From positions 25,960 through 89,959 of IMG/VR virus record IMGVR_UViG_3300021961_000048: 64,000 bases of DNA. One strand, written 5' to 3'. The notes under the pieces are model-generated. The model was not told the origin of the DNA. It ran no database searches and saw only the letters and a program-made list of their open reading frames with translations. Shown here in pieces: positions 36,356 to 43,782 of the stretch. The translations under genes and the position numbers were made by a program. Positions within the stretch are counted from its first letter, which is position 1, and each line of letters starts with the position of its first letter. Origin of the DNA: a virus.

Positions 36356-36538
36356 TCAAACTTCTTGAAACTTACCGTTCTTCCATTGTGCAAACTCGGG
36401 GTTGACTACATACCGTCCCTCTACAGGAGACCACAGAATCGGGTTGGGTTGAGCAACATTTTCGGCGTTGCGAATAGCATTACGGGATTGTGCAACCAGT
36501 TCCTCGATAGTGTAACGAGCGGGGCGAACTCCGTACAT
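36356..36538 (-). CDS. small early protein
   Basis: 60 aa from MYGVRPARYTIEELVAQSRN. The frame extends upstream through the promoter -10 (36565-36570), so the internal ATG with a 27-nt leader is chosen. The C-terminus is polar and aromatic (GRYVVNPEFAQWKNGKFQEV). Monocistronic between promoter d and the hairpin terminator. Function unknown. Confidence 0.7.
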   Translation of the reverse strand: MYGVRPARYTIEELVAQSRNAIRNAENVAQPNPILWSPVEGRYVVNPEFAQWKNGKFQEV

Positions 36539-36560
36539 TTGGTGTCTTTGTTTGGTACCC

Positions 36561-37130
36561 TCATAGTATAGGCACAGGATTGCGGAGATCCAGGGGATCG
36601 TGGACAGCAAGTGGACTGGCACACTTCCAGACGTACCCGAGACTGTATCGAATAGGTTCACTCACAGGAGGGCAACCTTGATGCCATATTGTACTGTCAA
36701 ACAGCACTAATCGCCCTGGTTTGCACTCAACATGCATAGTTTCACCCTGTTCAGTATAAAACAGAGTGTCACCATCGCCTCTGATGTAATACAGACCACT
36801 GATTCTGTCGCTTCCCTTTAGAACATCCCAATCCGTGTGACTTTGGGCGTTCTGCCCAGGCGTCTGCACGTTCAGCAGGCAGCGATCAAGTTTTTGGATT
36901 CTATAATCCAACAGGATGTCATTGCACACTACCATATGCAAATAGTCCACAAACCAATGAGGAGCAATGGGTGCAATCCATCGCTCCTCATCGATAAGCA
37001 ACTGACCAAAGAACCGACTCACTTCATACTGACCGTAGGGTGAGTTGGTATAGGTTACAGGTATAAGTTGAAACTCTTCTGCATTCTTATTCACCATCCA
37101 TTGTGGGAAATAGTTATCAACTATCAACAT
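36561..37130 (-). CDS. 2OG-Fe(II) dioxygenase (prolyl-4-hydroxylase-like)
   Basis: 189 aa. Metal ligands: HTD in QNAQSHTDWDVLKG (HxD, about residue 98) and a distal His in DSTIWHQGCPP. The 2OG-binding Arg is in IRYSLGYVW. The strand order LYYIRGDGDTLFYTEQGE...GRLVLFDS is typical of the double-stranded beta helix. It overlaps the nuclease gene upstream by 14 nt. Substrate unknown. A phage or host protein is the usual guess. Confidence 0.82.
   Translation of the reverse strand: MLIVDNYFPQWMVNKNAEEFQLIPVTYTNSPYGQYEVSRFFGQLLIDEERWIAPIAPHWFVDYLHMVVCNDILLDYRIQKLDRCLLNVQTPGQNAQSHTDWDVLKGSDRISGLYYIRGDGDTLFYTEQGETMHVECKPGRLVLFDSTIWHQGCPPVSEPIRYSLGYVWKCASPLAVHDPLDLRNPVPIL
36565..36623 (-). promoter_or_regulatory. 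palindrome-controlled early promoter (copy d)
   Basis: -10 TATACT at 36565-36570, 27 nt before the ATG. The palindrome at 36600-36623 has half-sites GTGGACAGC and GTGCCAGT, with an additional GTGGACT between them. It lies inside the 3' end of the oxygenase gene 36561-37130. Confidence 0.65.
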
Positions 37131-37632
37131 GTTGAATACGTTCAGAAATAACCTTAATCATGATAGCACGGATCTCTTCAGGGGCAAAACCTTGAGTGTT
37201 AAAGAAGCACGAGTTGCTACCAGCATTATATGTATCAAACCCATCAAGGTGTGCAACGTTGAGTGCCTTACCGATCACACCATCAGAGTATGCACCCTCA
37301 CCGATTGCAAAGGTGACGTATGACACATCAGGGTTAATCTTGCGGCAGATGTAGTTGTTCTTGAACCAGCGTTCGATAGCATTACCAGCATCTTGCTGCT
37401 TCTTACCTTCAAACACTGCGATCAGTTTGCCCTTGTAGAACCATGCACCACCATCAGGTTCGCAGGCACCTTTACCACCAGGGATCTGATTCTTCTTCAA
37501 CTTCTTCTGCAATGTCACACCAGTATATTGCAGAACGTCTGCAATCTCTTCCTTGATGACTTTACATTGGTTGTCAAGTTTGCGAGCATGTGCATCAGTA
37601 GCAACCATGCCTTTCTGAATGCCGCCTGCCAT
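37117..37632 (-). CDS. EcoRI-like type II restriction endonuclease
   Basis: 171 aa from MAGGIQKGMVATDAH. An earlier ATG lies within the -10. It contains EPDGGAWF (residues 58-65) and IAVFEGKKQ (71-79), the PD-(D/E)XK pair D60...E75-x-K77. It then has DAGNAIERWFKNN (81-93). EcoRI as I remember it has KPDGG, VAEAKHQ and AAGNAIERSHKN in the same order, and its GNAxxR segment reads the bases of GAATTC. The phage protein lacks the roughly 20-residue arm EcoRI has between these motifs, and it is much shorter (EcoRI 277 aa). No methyltransferase gene is adjacent. Likely role: cutting host or rival DNA at an AATT-type site that the phage lacks. Confidence 0.8.
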   Translation of the reverse strand: MAGGIQKGMVATDAHARKLDNQCKVIKEEIADVLQYTGVTLQKKLKKNQIPGGKGACEPDGGAWFYKGKLIAVFEGKKQQDAGNAIERWFKNNYICRKINPDVSYVTFAIGEGAYSDGVIGKALNVAHLDGFDTYNAGSNSCFFNTQGFAPEEIRAIMIKVISERIQHVDS

Positions 37633-37657
37633 TGTCTTGTGTCGTTTGGACTTCTTC

Positions 37658-37718
37658 ATTATACACACAGAAAAGGGGCGGTGGTGCCGCCCCATGTGGA
37701 GGTTGATGGACTGTCACA
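37658..37718 (-). promoter_or_regulatory. palindrome-controlled early promoter of the nuclease (copy b)
   Basis: -10 TATAAT at 37658-37663, 26 nt before the ATG. The half-site TGTGACAGT (37710-37718) lies 55 nt upstream, and the partner half-site (GTGGAGGTT, 37696-37704) is degenerate. A terminator hairpin (37671-37693) sits between palindrome and -10. Confidence 0.55.
37671..37693 (-). terminator. rho-independent terminator after the lysozyme gene
   Basis: GGGGCGG, loop CACCA, CCGCCCC, then TTTTCTG: a perfect 7-bp GC stem with a U-run, 20 nt after the lysozyme stop. It insulates the nuclease promoter from lysozyme transcription. Confidence 0.85.
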
Positions 37719-38205
37719 TTGTATATTTCAGTTTCATCTTTCGATGGTATTGATATGCAAAGTGGGTTCGATTGCCATGGATACCCCAACCCAACCAGGG
37801 ATAAGAATCACGCACATATTGTGGGATTGTTTTCCCTGGGGTTTTCATCCTAGGCAGAATGCCTTGGAACTGCTGCTCATTGTAGAGATAACGGAGTTGT
37901 CCTTCCAACGAGTCAACATTGCAGGTATGCTTATAGCAAAACTTTGCTAGTCCGTTATACCTGTGTATTGTGGTCCATTGAATCAAACCAAATCCACCAG
38001 ACTTGCATCCATAATATCCTGTGAGTGCACCACCTTCGCAAACGAGATGATTAAAGTTGCTTTCTTGCTTGATGTTACCCATCAGTGCAGCGAGAGCATT
38101 CTTATCCTTGATCCCTTTTTCTTGAAAGAACGAGAGTGTTCTTTGTTCGGCAGGGGTACAAGTTTCACATTGATATATGGGTGCAGGAGGTTGATCGTAA
38201 AGCAT
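37714..38205 (-). CDS. phage tail-type lysozyme (transglycosylase-like)
   Basis: 163 aa. It matches the Phage_lysozyme2 pattern: FFQEKGIKDKNALAALMGNI, then KQESNFN (likely catalytic Glu), then GGFGLIQWTT, and a helical C-terminus with QLRYLYNEQQF. It cleaves peptidoglycan. Proteins of this type are found as tail lysozymes or as endolysins. The gp5-like hub here has no visible lysozyme domain, so this separate enzyme may serve DNA entry, lysis, or both. It lies 5 nt after the helicase gene and ends at the terminator. Confidence 0.85.
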   Translation of the reverse strand: MLYDQPPAPIYQCETCTPAEQRTLSFFQEKGIKDKNALAALMGNIKQESNFNHLVCEGGALTGYYGCKSGGFGLIQWTTIHRYNGLAKFCYKHTCNVDSLEGQLRYLYNEQQFQGILPRMKTPGKTIPQYVRDSYPWLGWGIHGNRTHFAYQYHRKMKLKYTM

Positions 38206-38210
38206 TAGAT

Positions 38211-39449
38211 TTAGACGAGGGACAGAGGAGGAATGCCTTTCACGAAGATAGCATCAACTACGTTCTGCAGTCGTTTGGTCACTTGCTTACCGTATGTGCG
38301 GTGCACAGGGACAGTTACATAACCGAAAGGTTTCCTGTAAAAGTCAAACTTACCAGGGGTAAGTTCACCGCTGCGAATGCGAGCGGCGTCATCCTTATGT
38401 AGACGGATAACACGCCCGATGGTCTGTGCCATCTCAACAACGTTGAGATTGCGGAGCAGGATGCAGTGAGTCAGTCCAGGAACGTTGATACCTTCAGACA
38501 GAATACTGTAGTGGAAGATAACAAACTTCTTGGTAGGATCGGCACCCCAAGATGTCAGGGTGTTGAAGAACTGCTCACGATTGACTTTCTTATCGTCTAC
38601 ATAGGCACCGAACTTAGAGGTAACGTGGAGAACATTGTAACCACGATCCTTAAGTTGTTGGAGAAGATCGGTCTGACCGATCATGTTACCTAGCACACGA
38701 CTAGACGGCACTGCAACAAGAACCTTGGCAGCATGAGTATCATCGAGATTGTCAATGATGTCCTGCACGGTGTTGCTGTCAACGACATGTGCGTTGACCT
38801 TGTTACGAGTATTGTCTGTGGTGAATGGCACAATCTGGGGAGGGATGATGCTACCGTTGTTGATCAGTTCCGAAGCAGGAACGTTCTCAATGACGGCACC
38901 ATAGACCTCACGATTGTGCATTCCACGCTCATGCTTGTGCGAGATGCGAGGAGTAGCAGTGAAGAAGTAGCAACGCTCTGCAACATCAGAGATGGCAAAG
39001 GTGCTGGTGAAGAAAGACTTAGCAACACTATTGTGTGCCTCGTCAAAGTACACTGCACTGATATTGATGCCTGCATCAACTACACGACCCAGCGAATGAT
39101 AGGTGGTGAAGATGATGCAGGACTCACCTGCTGCACGAGCGGTGTTGTTGAAGAGAGCAATCTTGCTGCTCTTGGTAGAGTGAAAGTAATGGGTTTCACC
39201 ACTGTGAGCGTGACACACATGCACAGACTTGCTGTCAATGAACTGCATGAACTCATCACACAGTTGAGTAGCAAGCAGGATGCGAGGAGCAACAACAACA
39301 ATCGTAGAAGATTGCTGCAGTTGACACAGTGCATCCTGAATCATGATGAAAGTCTTGCCACCGCCAGTAGGGACAATGATTTGACCCTTATCGTTGACTT
39401 GCATTGCTGCAAGGGCACGATCTTGGTGAGGACGAAGAACAACAGTCAT
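38211..39449 (-). CDS. uvsW: superfamily 2 DNA helicase, UvsW-like
   Basis: 412 aa. Motifs in order: Walker A IVPTGGGKTF (about 25-34), motif Ia VVVAPRILLATQL, II DEAH, III FFTATPR, V FHYSILSEGINVPG, VI QTIGRVIRLHKD. This is the layout of UvsW and type III Res-type helicases. In T4, UvsW unwinds R-loops and branched DNA and switches replication from origin-dependent to recombination-dependent mode. Its neighbour downstream is the lysozyme, and it has its own palindrome-controlled promoter with a 25-nt leader. A link with the EcoRI-like nuclease is possible but unproven. Confidence 0.88.
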   Translation of the reverse strand: MTVVLRPHQDRALAAMQVNDKGQIIVPTGGGKTFIMIQDALCQLQQSSTIVVVAPRILLATQLCDEFMQFIDSKSVHVCHAHSGETHYFHSTKSSKIALFNNTARAAGESCIIFTTYHSLGRVVDAGINISAVYFDEAHNSVAKSFFTSTFAISDVAERCYFFTATPRISHKHERGMHNREVYGAVIENVPASELINNGSIIPPQIVPFTTDNTRNKVNAHVVDSNTVQDIIDNLDDTHAAKVLVAVPSSRVLGNMIGQTDLLQQLKDRGYNVLHVTSKFGAYVDDKKVNREQFFNTLTSWGADPTKKFVIFHYSILSEGINVPGLTHCILLRNLNVVEMAQTIGRVIRLHKDDAARIRSGELTPGKFDFYRKPFGYVTVPVHRTYGKQVTKRLQNVVDAIFVKGIPPLSLV

Positions 39450-39473
39450 GTATGTGGATCGCTCAACAGAAAT

Positions 39474-39532
39474 AATATACTACCACACCTCACCAGTCGG
39501 TGAAAACAGGGTGCACTTCGCAAACTGTCACA
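39474..39532 (-). promoter_or_regulatory. palindrome-controlled early promoter of the helicase (copy c)
   Basis: -10 TATATT at 39474-39479, 25 nt before the ATG. The half-site TGTGACAGT lies 53 nt upstream, and the inner half-site (GTGCACTT) is degenerate. Distance to the -10 matches the other copies. Confidence 0.55.
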
Positions 39533-39568
39533 CCACCCCTCTTGAGGTGCTTTTCCCATTCAATCGCA

Positions 39569-39721
39569 TCAACTAGCGTCAGAAACGTCGCTGTAACTTG
39601 CGAAGTATGCCCTTTCTTCTTCTGTCTCTTCCAAATAACGTTGTATTTCTTCGCGTTTGATGTCATAAACAGAGGGAAGTTGCTTAGCGTTTGAATGTTG
39701 CGGATCTTGTTGGGGACTCAT
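39569..39721 (-). CDS. small hypothetical protein
   Basis: 50 aa: MSPQQDPQHSNAKQLPS, then a charged helix (DIKREEIQRYLEETEEERAY). Starts at an ATGA overlap with the previous gene. Probably a helical adaptor. Function unknown. Confidence 0.6.
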   Translation of the reverse strand: MSPQQDPQHSNAKQLPSVYDIKREEIQRYLEETEEERAYFASYSDVSDAS

Positions 39722-40053
39722 TGGGGGCGCTCTCCTTCAGGTAGCATATCGTTGCCAGGATGTTCAGGAATGTAACCATGGTATGCTTTGTGATTGTAGA
39801 AGTGTGAATCTTCTATTTCAATCTCATCCCAATCATGTTGATAGATTAGCAAACAACATTGTGTTGTTGGTTGTCTAGCAGATGGGTCACCGTGTTCATA
39901 TTCATGAAAACACATTGAGATGTAATCATTACAGGTAAAGCAGATGTAACCCTCTAAACCTTTGTACCGAATGGGTGATCCGATCTCAAGTGATTTCAAG
40001 ATGTTCCTGATCTCCAGGGCAACTGACTCTGAGATTAGCAGGGGTGTGGTCAT
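39718..40053 (-). CDS. conserved hypothetical protein
   Basis: 111 aa. A central beta-rich core (SPIRYKGLEGYICFTCNDYI, then TTQCCLLIYQHDWDEI) and a His/Pro-rich C-terminus (AYHGYIPEHPGNDM). Similar core sequences recur in cyanophages beside metabolic genes. Overlaps the upstream oxygenase gene by ATGA. Function unknown. Confidence 0.7.
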   Translation of the reverse strand: MTTPLLISESVALEIRNILKSLEIGSPIRYKGLEGYICFTCNDYISMCFHEYEHGDPSARQPTTQCCLLIYQHDWDEIEIEDSHFYNHKAYHGYIPEHPGNDMLPEGERPQ

Positions 40054-40682
40054 ATTGTCAACCTATTGGTACAGTCTCCGTACTGTCCATGCAACCAATA
40101 GTTGAACGCAACACTATACCGATCCGACAGACTTCGGTTAGGTTCAACACTATGCTCTACAGTTGATGGGAACAGCAATATCAATGCTTCCTCAGCAGGT
40201 ATAGACCAGCACGATGAGTTGTAGACATTGTGCTCAACAATATCAGGTCTCATTGCTGGTGTTGTATATGTGTCACGATTGGAATCTGCGTGAAACAATA
40301 TATCCCCACAGTTGGGTGGCGTCTTTATGTATATGACACCACTATACATTGAGTTGCAATGTGTATGTTTGTGTGCAGAATGACCTATTTTGTGTCTAGT
40401 TGCCCACGAACAATGATGCCGTGCTACATATCTCTTATCGAAGCACAGTATGTTATACAAATAGTGATTCAGATGTCTCTCAACCAGTGCCTTTAACTCT
40501 GGGCACCCATCTAATAGTCTTTGGTTGGAAGTATTCTCACCATTCTTCTCTTGTGGGTCAGAATAATACTCCTGATTAACAACATACTCCACTATCTCTG
40601 TAGACAGTGGAGCATTGCGAGACACATATAATGGATTGTTGAACAGTGGAAAGACTGATCTATCGTAATCACCTAAGTTCAT
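40050..40682 (-). CDS. 2OG-Fe(II) dioxygenase-like (TIGR02466-type)
   Basis: 210 aa. Metal site in HKHTHCNSMYSGVIYI, distal His in STVEHSVEPNRS, and Arg in DRYSVAFNYW. It is a paralogue of the next gene (same HxHxNSM[YF][ST]G arrangement). The family is frequent in cyanophages and of unknown substrate. It overlaps both neighbours by ATGA, in the 40-45 kb oxygenase island. Confidence 0.82.
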   Translation of the reverse strand: MNLGDYDRSVFPLFNNPLYVSRNAPLSTEIVEYVVNQEYYSDPQEKNGENTSNQRLLDGCPELKALVERHLNHYLYNILCFDKRYVARHHCSWATRHKIGHSAHKHTHCNSMYSGVIYIKTPPNCGDILFHADSNRDTYTTPAMRPDIVEHNVYNSSCWSIPAEEALILLFPSTVEHSVEPNRSLSDRYSVAFNYWLHGQYGDCTNRLTI

Positions 40683-41287
40683 AGCACCAAATCTCGTGTG
40701 GGTGCACTGAAGTCACCCTTCATGATTACATTAAATCCTAATGAATATCTATCTTGTATAGACTCATTGTATCCTGTGTAGTGGTCTACATGTGCAGGGA
40801 AGCATACAATCATGCCACGCTCAGGTACAATCTGCCAGATGCGTGAGTTGAATATATTATTCTCCCATGTTCGTGGTTCCAATGTACCTGTGTTCCATGT
40901 GGCATGATTATATGATGCCTCAAAGATAATGTTGCCACTATCATCAGGCACGTCAAGATACAGGCAACCTGTGAACATACTATTGGTATGTCCATGCCTG
41001 TCTGCTCTTTCACCTGGGCGATGTTTATTCACCCATGAGCATACAATCTCACACGTCACTCGATCATCAATAGCGAGGACATTGTGAGCATAGTGGGCAA
41101 TATGTCCAAGACAAATGTGATGCAGTTGTGGATACCTTCGTAAAATCTGAGTATCAACAGTCTGCATCCCATCTGCCCGCTTGGGGTAATCCTTATATTC
41201 TTCCTGTTTGATTAAATCTATCTCATCTTGTGGAATGTCATAGGTGTCAACAAATACAGGTGTGGAGAATATAGGAAAGACAGTCAT
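40679..41287 (-). CDS. 2OG-Fe(II) dioxygenase-like (TIGR02466-type)
   Basis: 202 aa. Metal site ADRHGHTNSMFTGCLYL, distal His in FPAHVDHYTGYN, Arg in DRYSLGFNVIM. N-terminus TVFPIFSTPVFVD is the classic FPTPV-like start of the family. Adjacent tandem paralogue of the previous gene, probably from a duplication, now well diverged. Confidence 0.83.
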   Translation of the reverse strand: MTVFPIFSTPVFVDTYDIPQDEIDLIKQEEYKDYPKRADGMQTVDTQILRRYPQLHHICLGHIAHYAHNVLAIDDRVTCEIVCSWVNKHRPGERADRHGHTNSMFTGCLYLDVPDDSGNIIFEASYNHATWNTGTLEPRTWENNIFNSRIWQIVPERGMIVCFPAHVDHYTGYNESIQDRYSLGFNVIMKGDFSAPTRDLVL

Positions 41288-41454
41288 TTTTCAGTGGGTT
41301 CAAGATGTAATGTAGTAACGATCTCATGAATCGTAGCACGTTGTTTAGGACTGATGTCTCCCTGCCTTTTATAGAGGTCAGAGAGTAATAGTAACATTGC
41401 CCTCTTAAGTAATCCTTTTGCCTCGTGACTAAGTTGTGCTGACTTGAGGAACAT
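41284..41454 (-). CDS. small helical protein
   Basis: 56 aa from MFLKSAQLSHEAKGLLKRAM, then LLLLSDLYKRQGDISPKQR. Amphipathic helices. A longer start would overlap the upstream lyase gene by 95 nt, while the chosen one overlaps it by 26. Ends in an ATGA overlap with the oxygenase. Function unknown. Confidence 0.6.
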   Translation of the reverse strand: MFLKSAQLSHEAKGLLKRAMLLLLSDLYKRQGDISPKQRATIHEIVTTLHLEPTEK

Positions 41455-41938
41455 CGGTCTCGTTCTCCTTACGAGTTTCGTAGTATTGTCCGACGATAGT
41501 GACACGGTTGCCCTTGAAACCAATCGTCTGTCGTAATCTTACCGTGTCATTATGTAAAAGTCGAATCTCTTCACGAAATCTTTGTTTTCCATATTCTGTA
41601 TCAAAGAGGATAGTATCCTCATCAATCATAGTTACATCAGTCATGGTGGGACTGGAGGTCATATATCCCTGAGAGCGATACATCTTCCCATCCTTACTAT
41701 TGATTCCGACAAGCATCTCACCAGATGAAGCAGGTTCACCTGAACTATATTTAACAGTTTCCCATCCAAACTTTACATAATAGTCACTGTGGACATCTTC
41801 TGGGATGACTGCTTTCTCAGCATCATTTAGTTCACCAACGAGGAGTTCACTGGTCATGAGTTCTGCACTCTCACCATACAAATATCTACGGTGGGAATGC
41901 CATTCACCTTTCGATCTATCGAACCATTGTGTAATCAT
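41429..41938 (-). CDS. cpeS-like: CpeS/CpcS-like phycobiliprotein lyase
   Basis: 169 aa. The pattern fits the CpeS/CpcS calycin family: WFDRSKGEWHSHRRYLYG, then SGEMLVGINSKDGKMYRSQGY, then DEDTILFDTEYGKQRFREEI and TVRLRQTIGF. Host enzymes of this family attach phycobilins to phycobiliprotein cysteines. Cyanophages carry relatives (cpeS, cpeT, cpcV types) thought to adjust light harvesting. The family is divergent, so chromophore specificity cannot be told. It lies within the oxygenase island, which is an unexpected place for it. Confidence 0.65.
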   Translation of the reverse strand: MITQWFDRSKGEWHSHRRYLYGESAELMTSELLVGELNDAEKAVIPEDVHSDYYVKFGWETVKYSSGEPASSGEMLVGINSKDGKMYRSQGYMTSSPTMTDVTMIDEDTILFDTEYGKQRFREEIRLLHNDTVRLRQTIGFKGNRVTIVGQYYETRKENETDVPQVSTT

Positions 41939-42471
41939 ACTGACCTCTTCAGATTTACATTTAGAACGACACGAATGCCTTCCTTGGGTGGTGTTGATGC
42001 ATGTAGAATATGTCCAGGGAAATGTACTACACGACCCTGCCTACAGTCTACACTATCAGTGAGTTCTAGTCTGTCATTGAAGAACAACGTGGGTGCTTTT
42101 TCGTTTTCAGTTATATACCACAACACCACGTCATGTTCCTCACTGAAGTCTACATGTGGTTTGTTATGTTTCTTCTTGGTAGGATACAACAAACCCAATC
42201 GTGCACGATATATATCCTCATGACTATATCCATACAGACTTGCAAACTGACACAACTCTAGATGAAATAGATCATAGTATGGTGATCGTACCTCATAGTC
42301 CATCTTTAATAGATGCATGAATGCACCACCACCAGAGGGCACAAGGTCTGTGGCATCAGGTATATAATGCCATGGAAACTCAGGCGAGGTAACTATACGT
42401 TCAATCTCTTTTGTTGCTACATCAGAGATTAAGTGCGTATTGATTTCTGTCTGGTTTGTTCTCAGGATCAT
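41935..42471 (-). CDS. 2OG-Fe(II) dioxygenase-like protein
   Basis: 178 aa. HxD metal site in NKPHVDFSEEHDVVLWYITE, distal His in GHILHASTPP, Arg in GIRVVLNVNL. Layout is of the prolyl-4-hydroxylase-like class rather than the TIGR02466 type next door. It overlaps the JmjC-like gene upstream by 50 nt. Substrate unknown. Confidence 0.83.
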   Translation of the reverse strand: MILRTNQTEINTHLISDVATKEIERIVTSPEFPWHYIPDATDLVPSGGGAFMHLLKMDYEVRSPYYDLFHLELCQFASLYGYSHEDIYRARLGLLYPTKKKHNKPHVDFSEEHDVVLWYITENEKAPTLFFNDRLELTDSVDCRQGRVVHFPGHILHASTPPKEGIRVVLNVNLKRSV

Positions 42472-43114
42472 GCCAACATGGAATACTTAGGGACAGTCGT
42501 TCTTGATCAGGACGAGCACAATGATAGCAGCGTGATGGTATATACAACATGTCTCCAGGTTGTAGTACCGTATCGATTGCAGGTGTTACTTCATCCTTAC
42601 TAGGATTATAGGGGAATCCAGTATATTTGACAAGTGTACTCACTCTCTCATTATATACTGTCCAGTGTGTCTCACCATGTATTTGCATGATGAAGTTTGC
42701 TGGTTGATCCCAATGAATCTTGAATGAACTTGCACCACCTAATGCACCATAAATGTGTGCATCACATGCTACATCGAATGTACCCTCAATCCTACGCAGC
42801 AATGCATTAACACGAGCATTGTGATGACCATACTTAGCGATCACAAATGTGTTGTTCCTATTGACAAGTTCAAAGATAACTTTCTTGTCTGGATGCCAGT
42901 TACCATGCCACGGGTGAGGCACAGTGGGCATAGGAACTTTGGTGTTGTTGTTATCTAAAATCTCAACATTATACACCCAGGGATTGTTTAGGCAATGCTC
43001 AACATCTGCCCAGTGCACATACTCTGTGGGTGTGTCACATACACCCTTGAATAACATCGGGGTGTCACCACATGTGTAGTGGTTAGGATTCAGAAATGGA
43101 TACGAAATGGACAT
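42422..43114 (-). CDS. JmjC/cupin-like Fe(II) hydroxylase
   Basis: 230 aa. SSFKIHWDQPANFIMQIHG carries the HxD pair of the JmjC/Cupin_8 fold, then HWTVYNERV, and GDMLYIPSRCYHCARPDQE has the distal His. Members such as ribosomal oxygenases hydroxylate His or Arg in proteins. It sits between a DUF6065-like gene and a 2OG oxygenase with overlaps on both sides. A protein-hydroxylating role is an inference from the family. Confidence 0.78.
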   Translation of the reverse strand: MSISYPFLNPNHYTCGDTPMLFKGVCDTPTEYVHWADVEHCLNNPWVYNVEILDNNNTKVPMPTVPHPWHGNWHPDKKVIFELVNRNNTFVIAKYGHHNARVNALLRRIEGTFDVACDAHIYGALGGASSFKIHWDQPANFIMQIHGETHWTVYNERVSTLVKYTGFPYNPSKDEVTPAIDTVLQPGDMLYIPSRCYHCARPDQERLSLSIPCWHDPENKPDRNQYALNL

Positions 43115-43782
43115 TTAGATTCCCTCTTCATGATTAAATCCCAGGACTTATATGGTGCCCAGTGTTTGAGTTGCTGATCCTGTTTGATCCTTTCTAGTTT
43201 ATCAGGAGATGGTGTCTTTCTACTCAGTTTGAATGTATCTTTACCACGCACAAACTTAGCATGAAAGATAGGTGTGCCACGTTTGATTACTATATCGTCA
43301 TCAATACGATGAGGAACAATACCAATGGGCAACGATCTCATCCATGATGAGACAGGAAATGTGCCAGGGACAACACTAAACCCATGTTGTGCAACTGTGG
43401 GGTGTCCAGTATATTCTACCCACACATTCTTGGCATCAGTCCAGAACAATGTATTGTATCTGATTTGTATCTCAGGCAGTTCATCATTCCACCAGTTAGG
43501 ACTAATCATGAACAGATCTTGGAGTTTATCTCCATGCGTATCAGATCCGATCATGCGATGCTCATTGCTACACCTGAAGTGTAGATCAAATGGGAAATAG
43601 AATGTCCACCTATTCTTACACCACTCTTTGTGTGCTGGGCAATACATATGGTCGTGAGACTTTATCCCATCATTGTATGCAATGGTGGGTGTAATCTCCC
43701 AATCTTCAGCAAAGGTAGGAATCTGGTAGTCCTCATCAGGACCAGAAGGAATCACTGATGTGTGATATACATTTACTGCCAT
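43090..43782 (-). CDS. DUF6065-like protein
   Basis: 230 aa. It has the pattern FYFPFDLHFRCS, then NVWVEYTGHPTVAQHGFSVV, then LPIGIVPHRIDDDIVIKRGT and PIFHAKFVRG, which resembles DUF6065 proteins often found beside oxygenases and halogenases. The second copy at 45436-46158 shares this order of elements. Probably a beta-rich, non-enzymatic or binding protein. Function unknown. Confidence 0.6.
   Translation of the reverse strand: MAVNVYHTSVIPSGPDEDYQIPTFAEDWEITPTIAYNDGIKSHDHMYCPAHKEWCKNRWTFYFPFDLHFRCSNEHRMIGSDTHGDKLQDLFMISPNWWNDELPEIQIRYNTLFWTDAKNVWVEYTGHPTVAQHGFSVVPGTFPVSSWMRSLPIGIVPHRIDDDIVIKRGTPIFHAKFVRGKDTFKLSRKTPSPDKLERIKQDQQLKHWAPYKSWDLIMKRESKCPFRIHF

Noticed and set aside
37117-37695. 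Longer start for the EcoRI-like protein (extra 21 residues)
   Set aside because: The upstream ATG lies within the -10 element TATAAT, so the transcript would not include it.
39450-39568. 38-codon minus frame between the helicase and the 50-aa gene
   Set aside because: It lies over the palindrome and -10 of the helicase promoter and has no conserved features.
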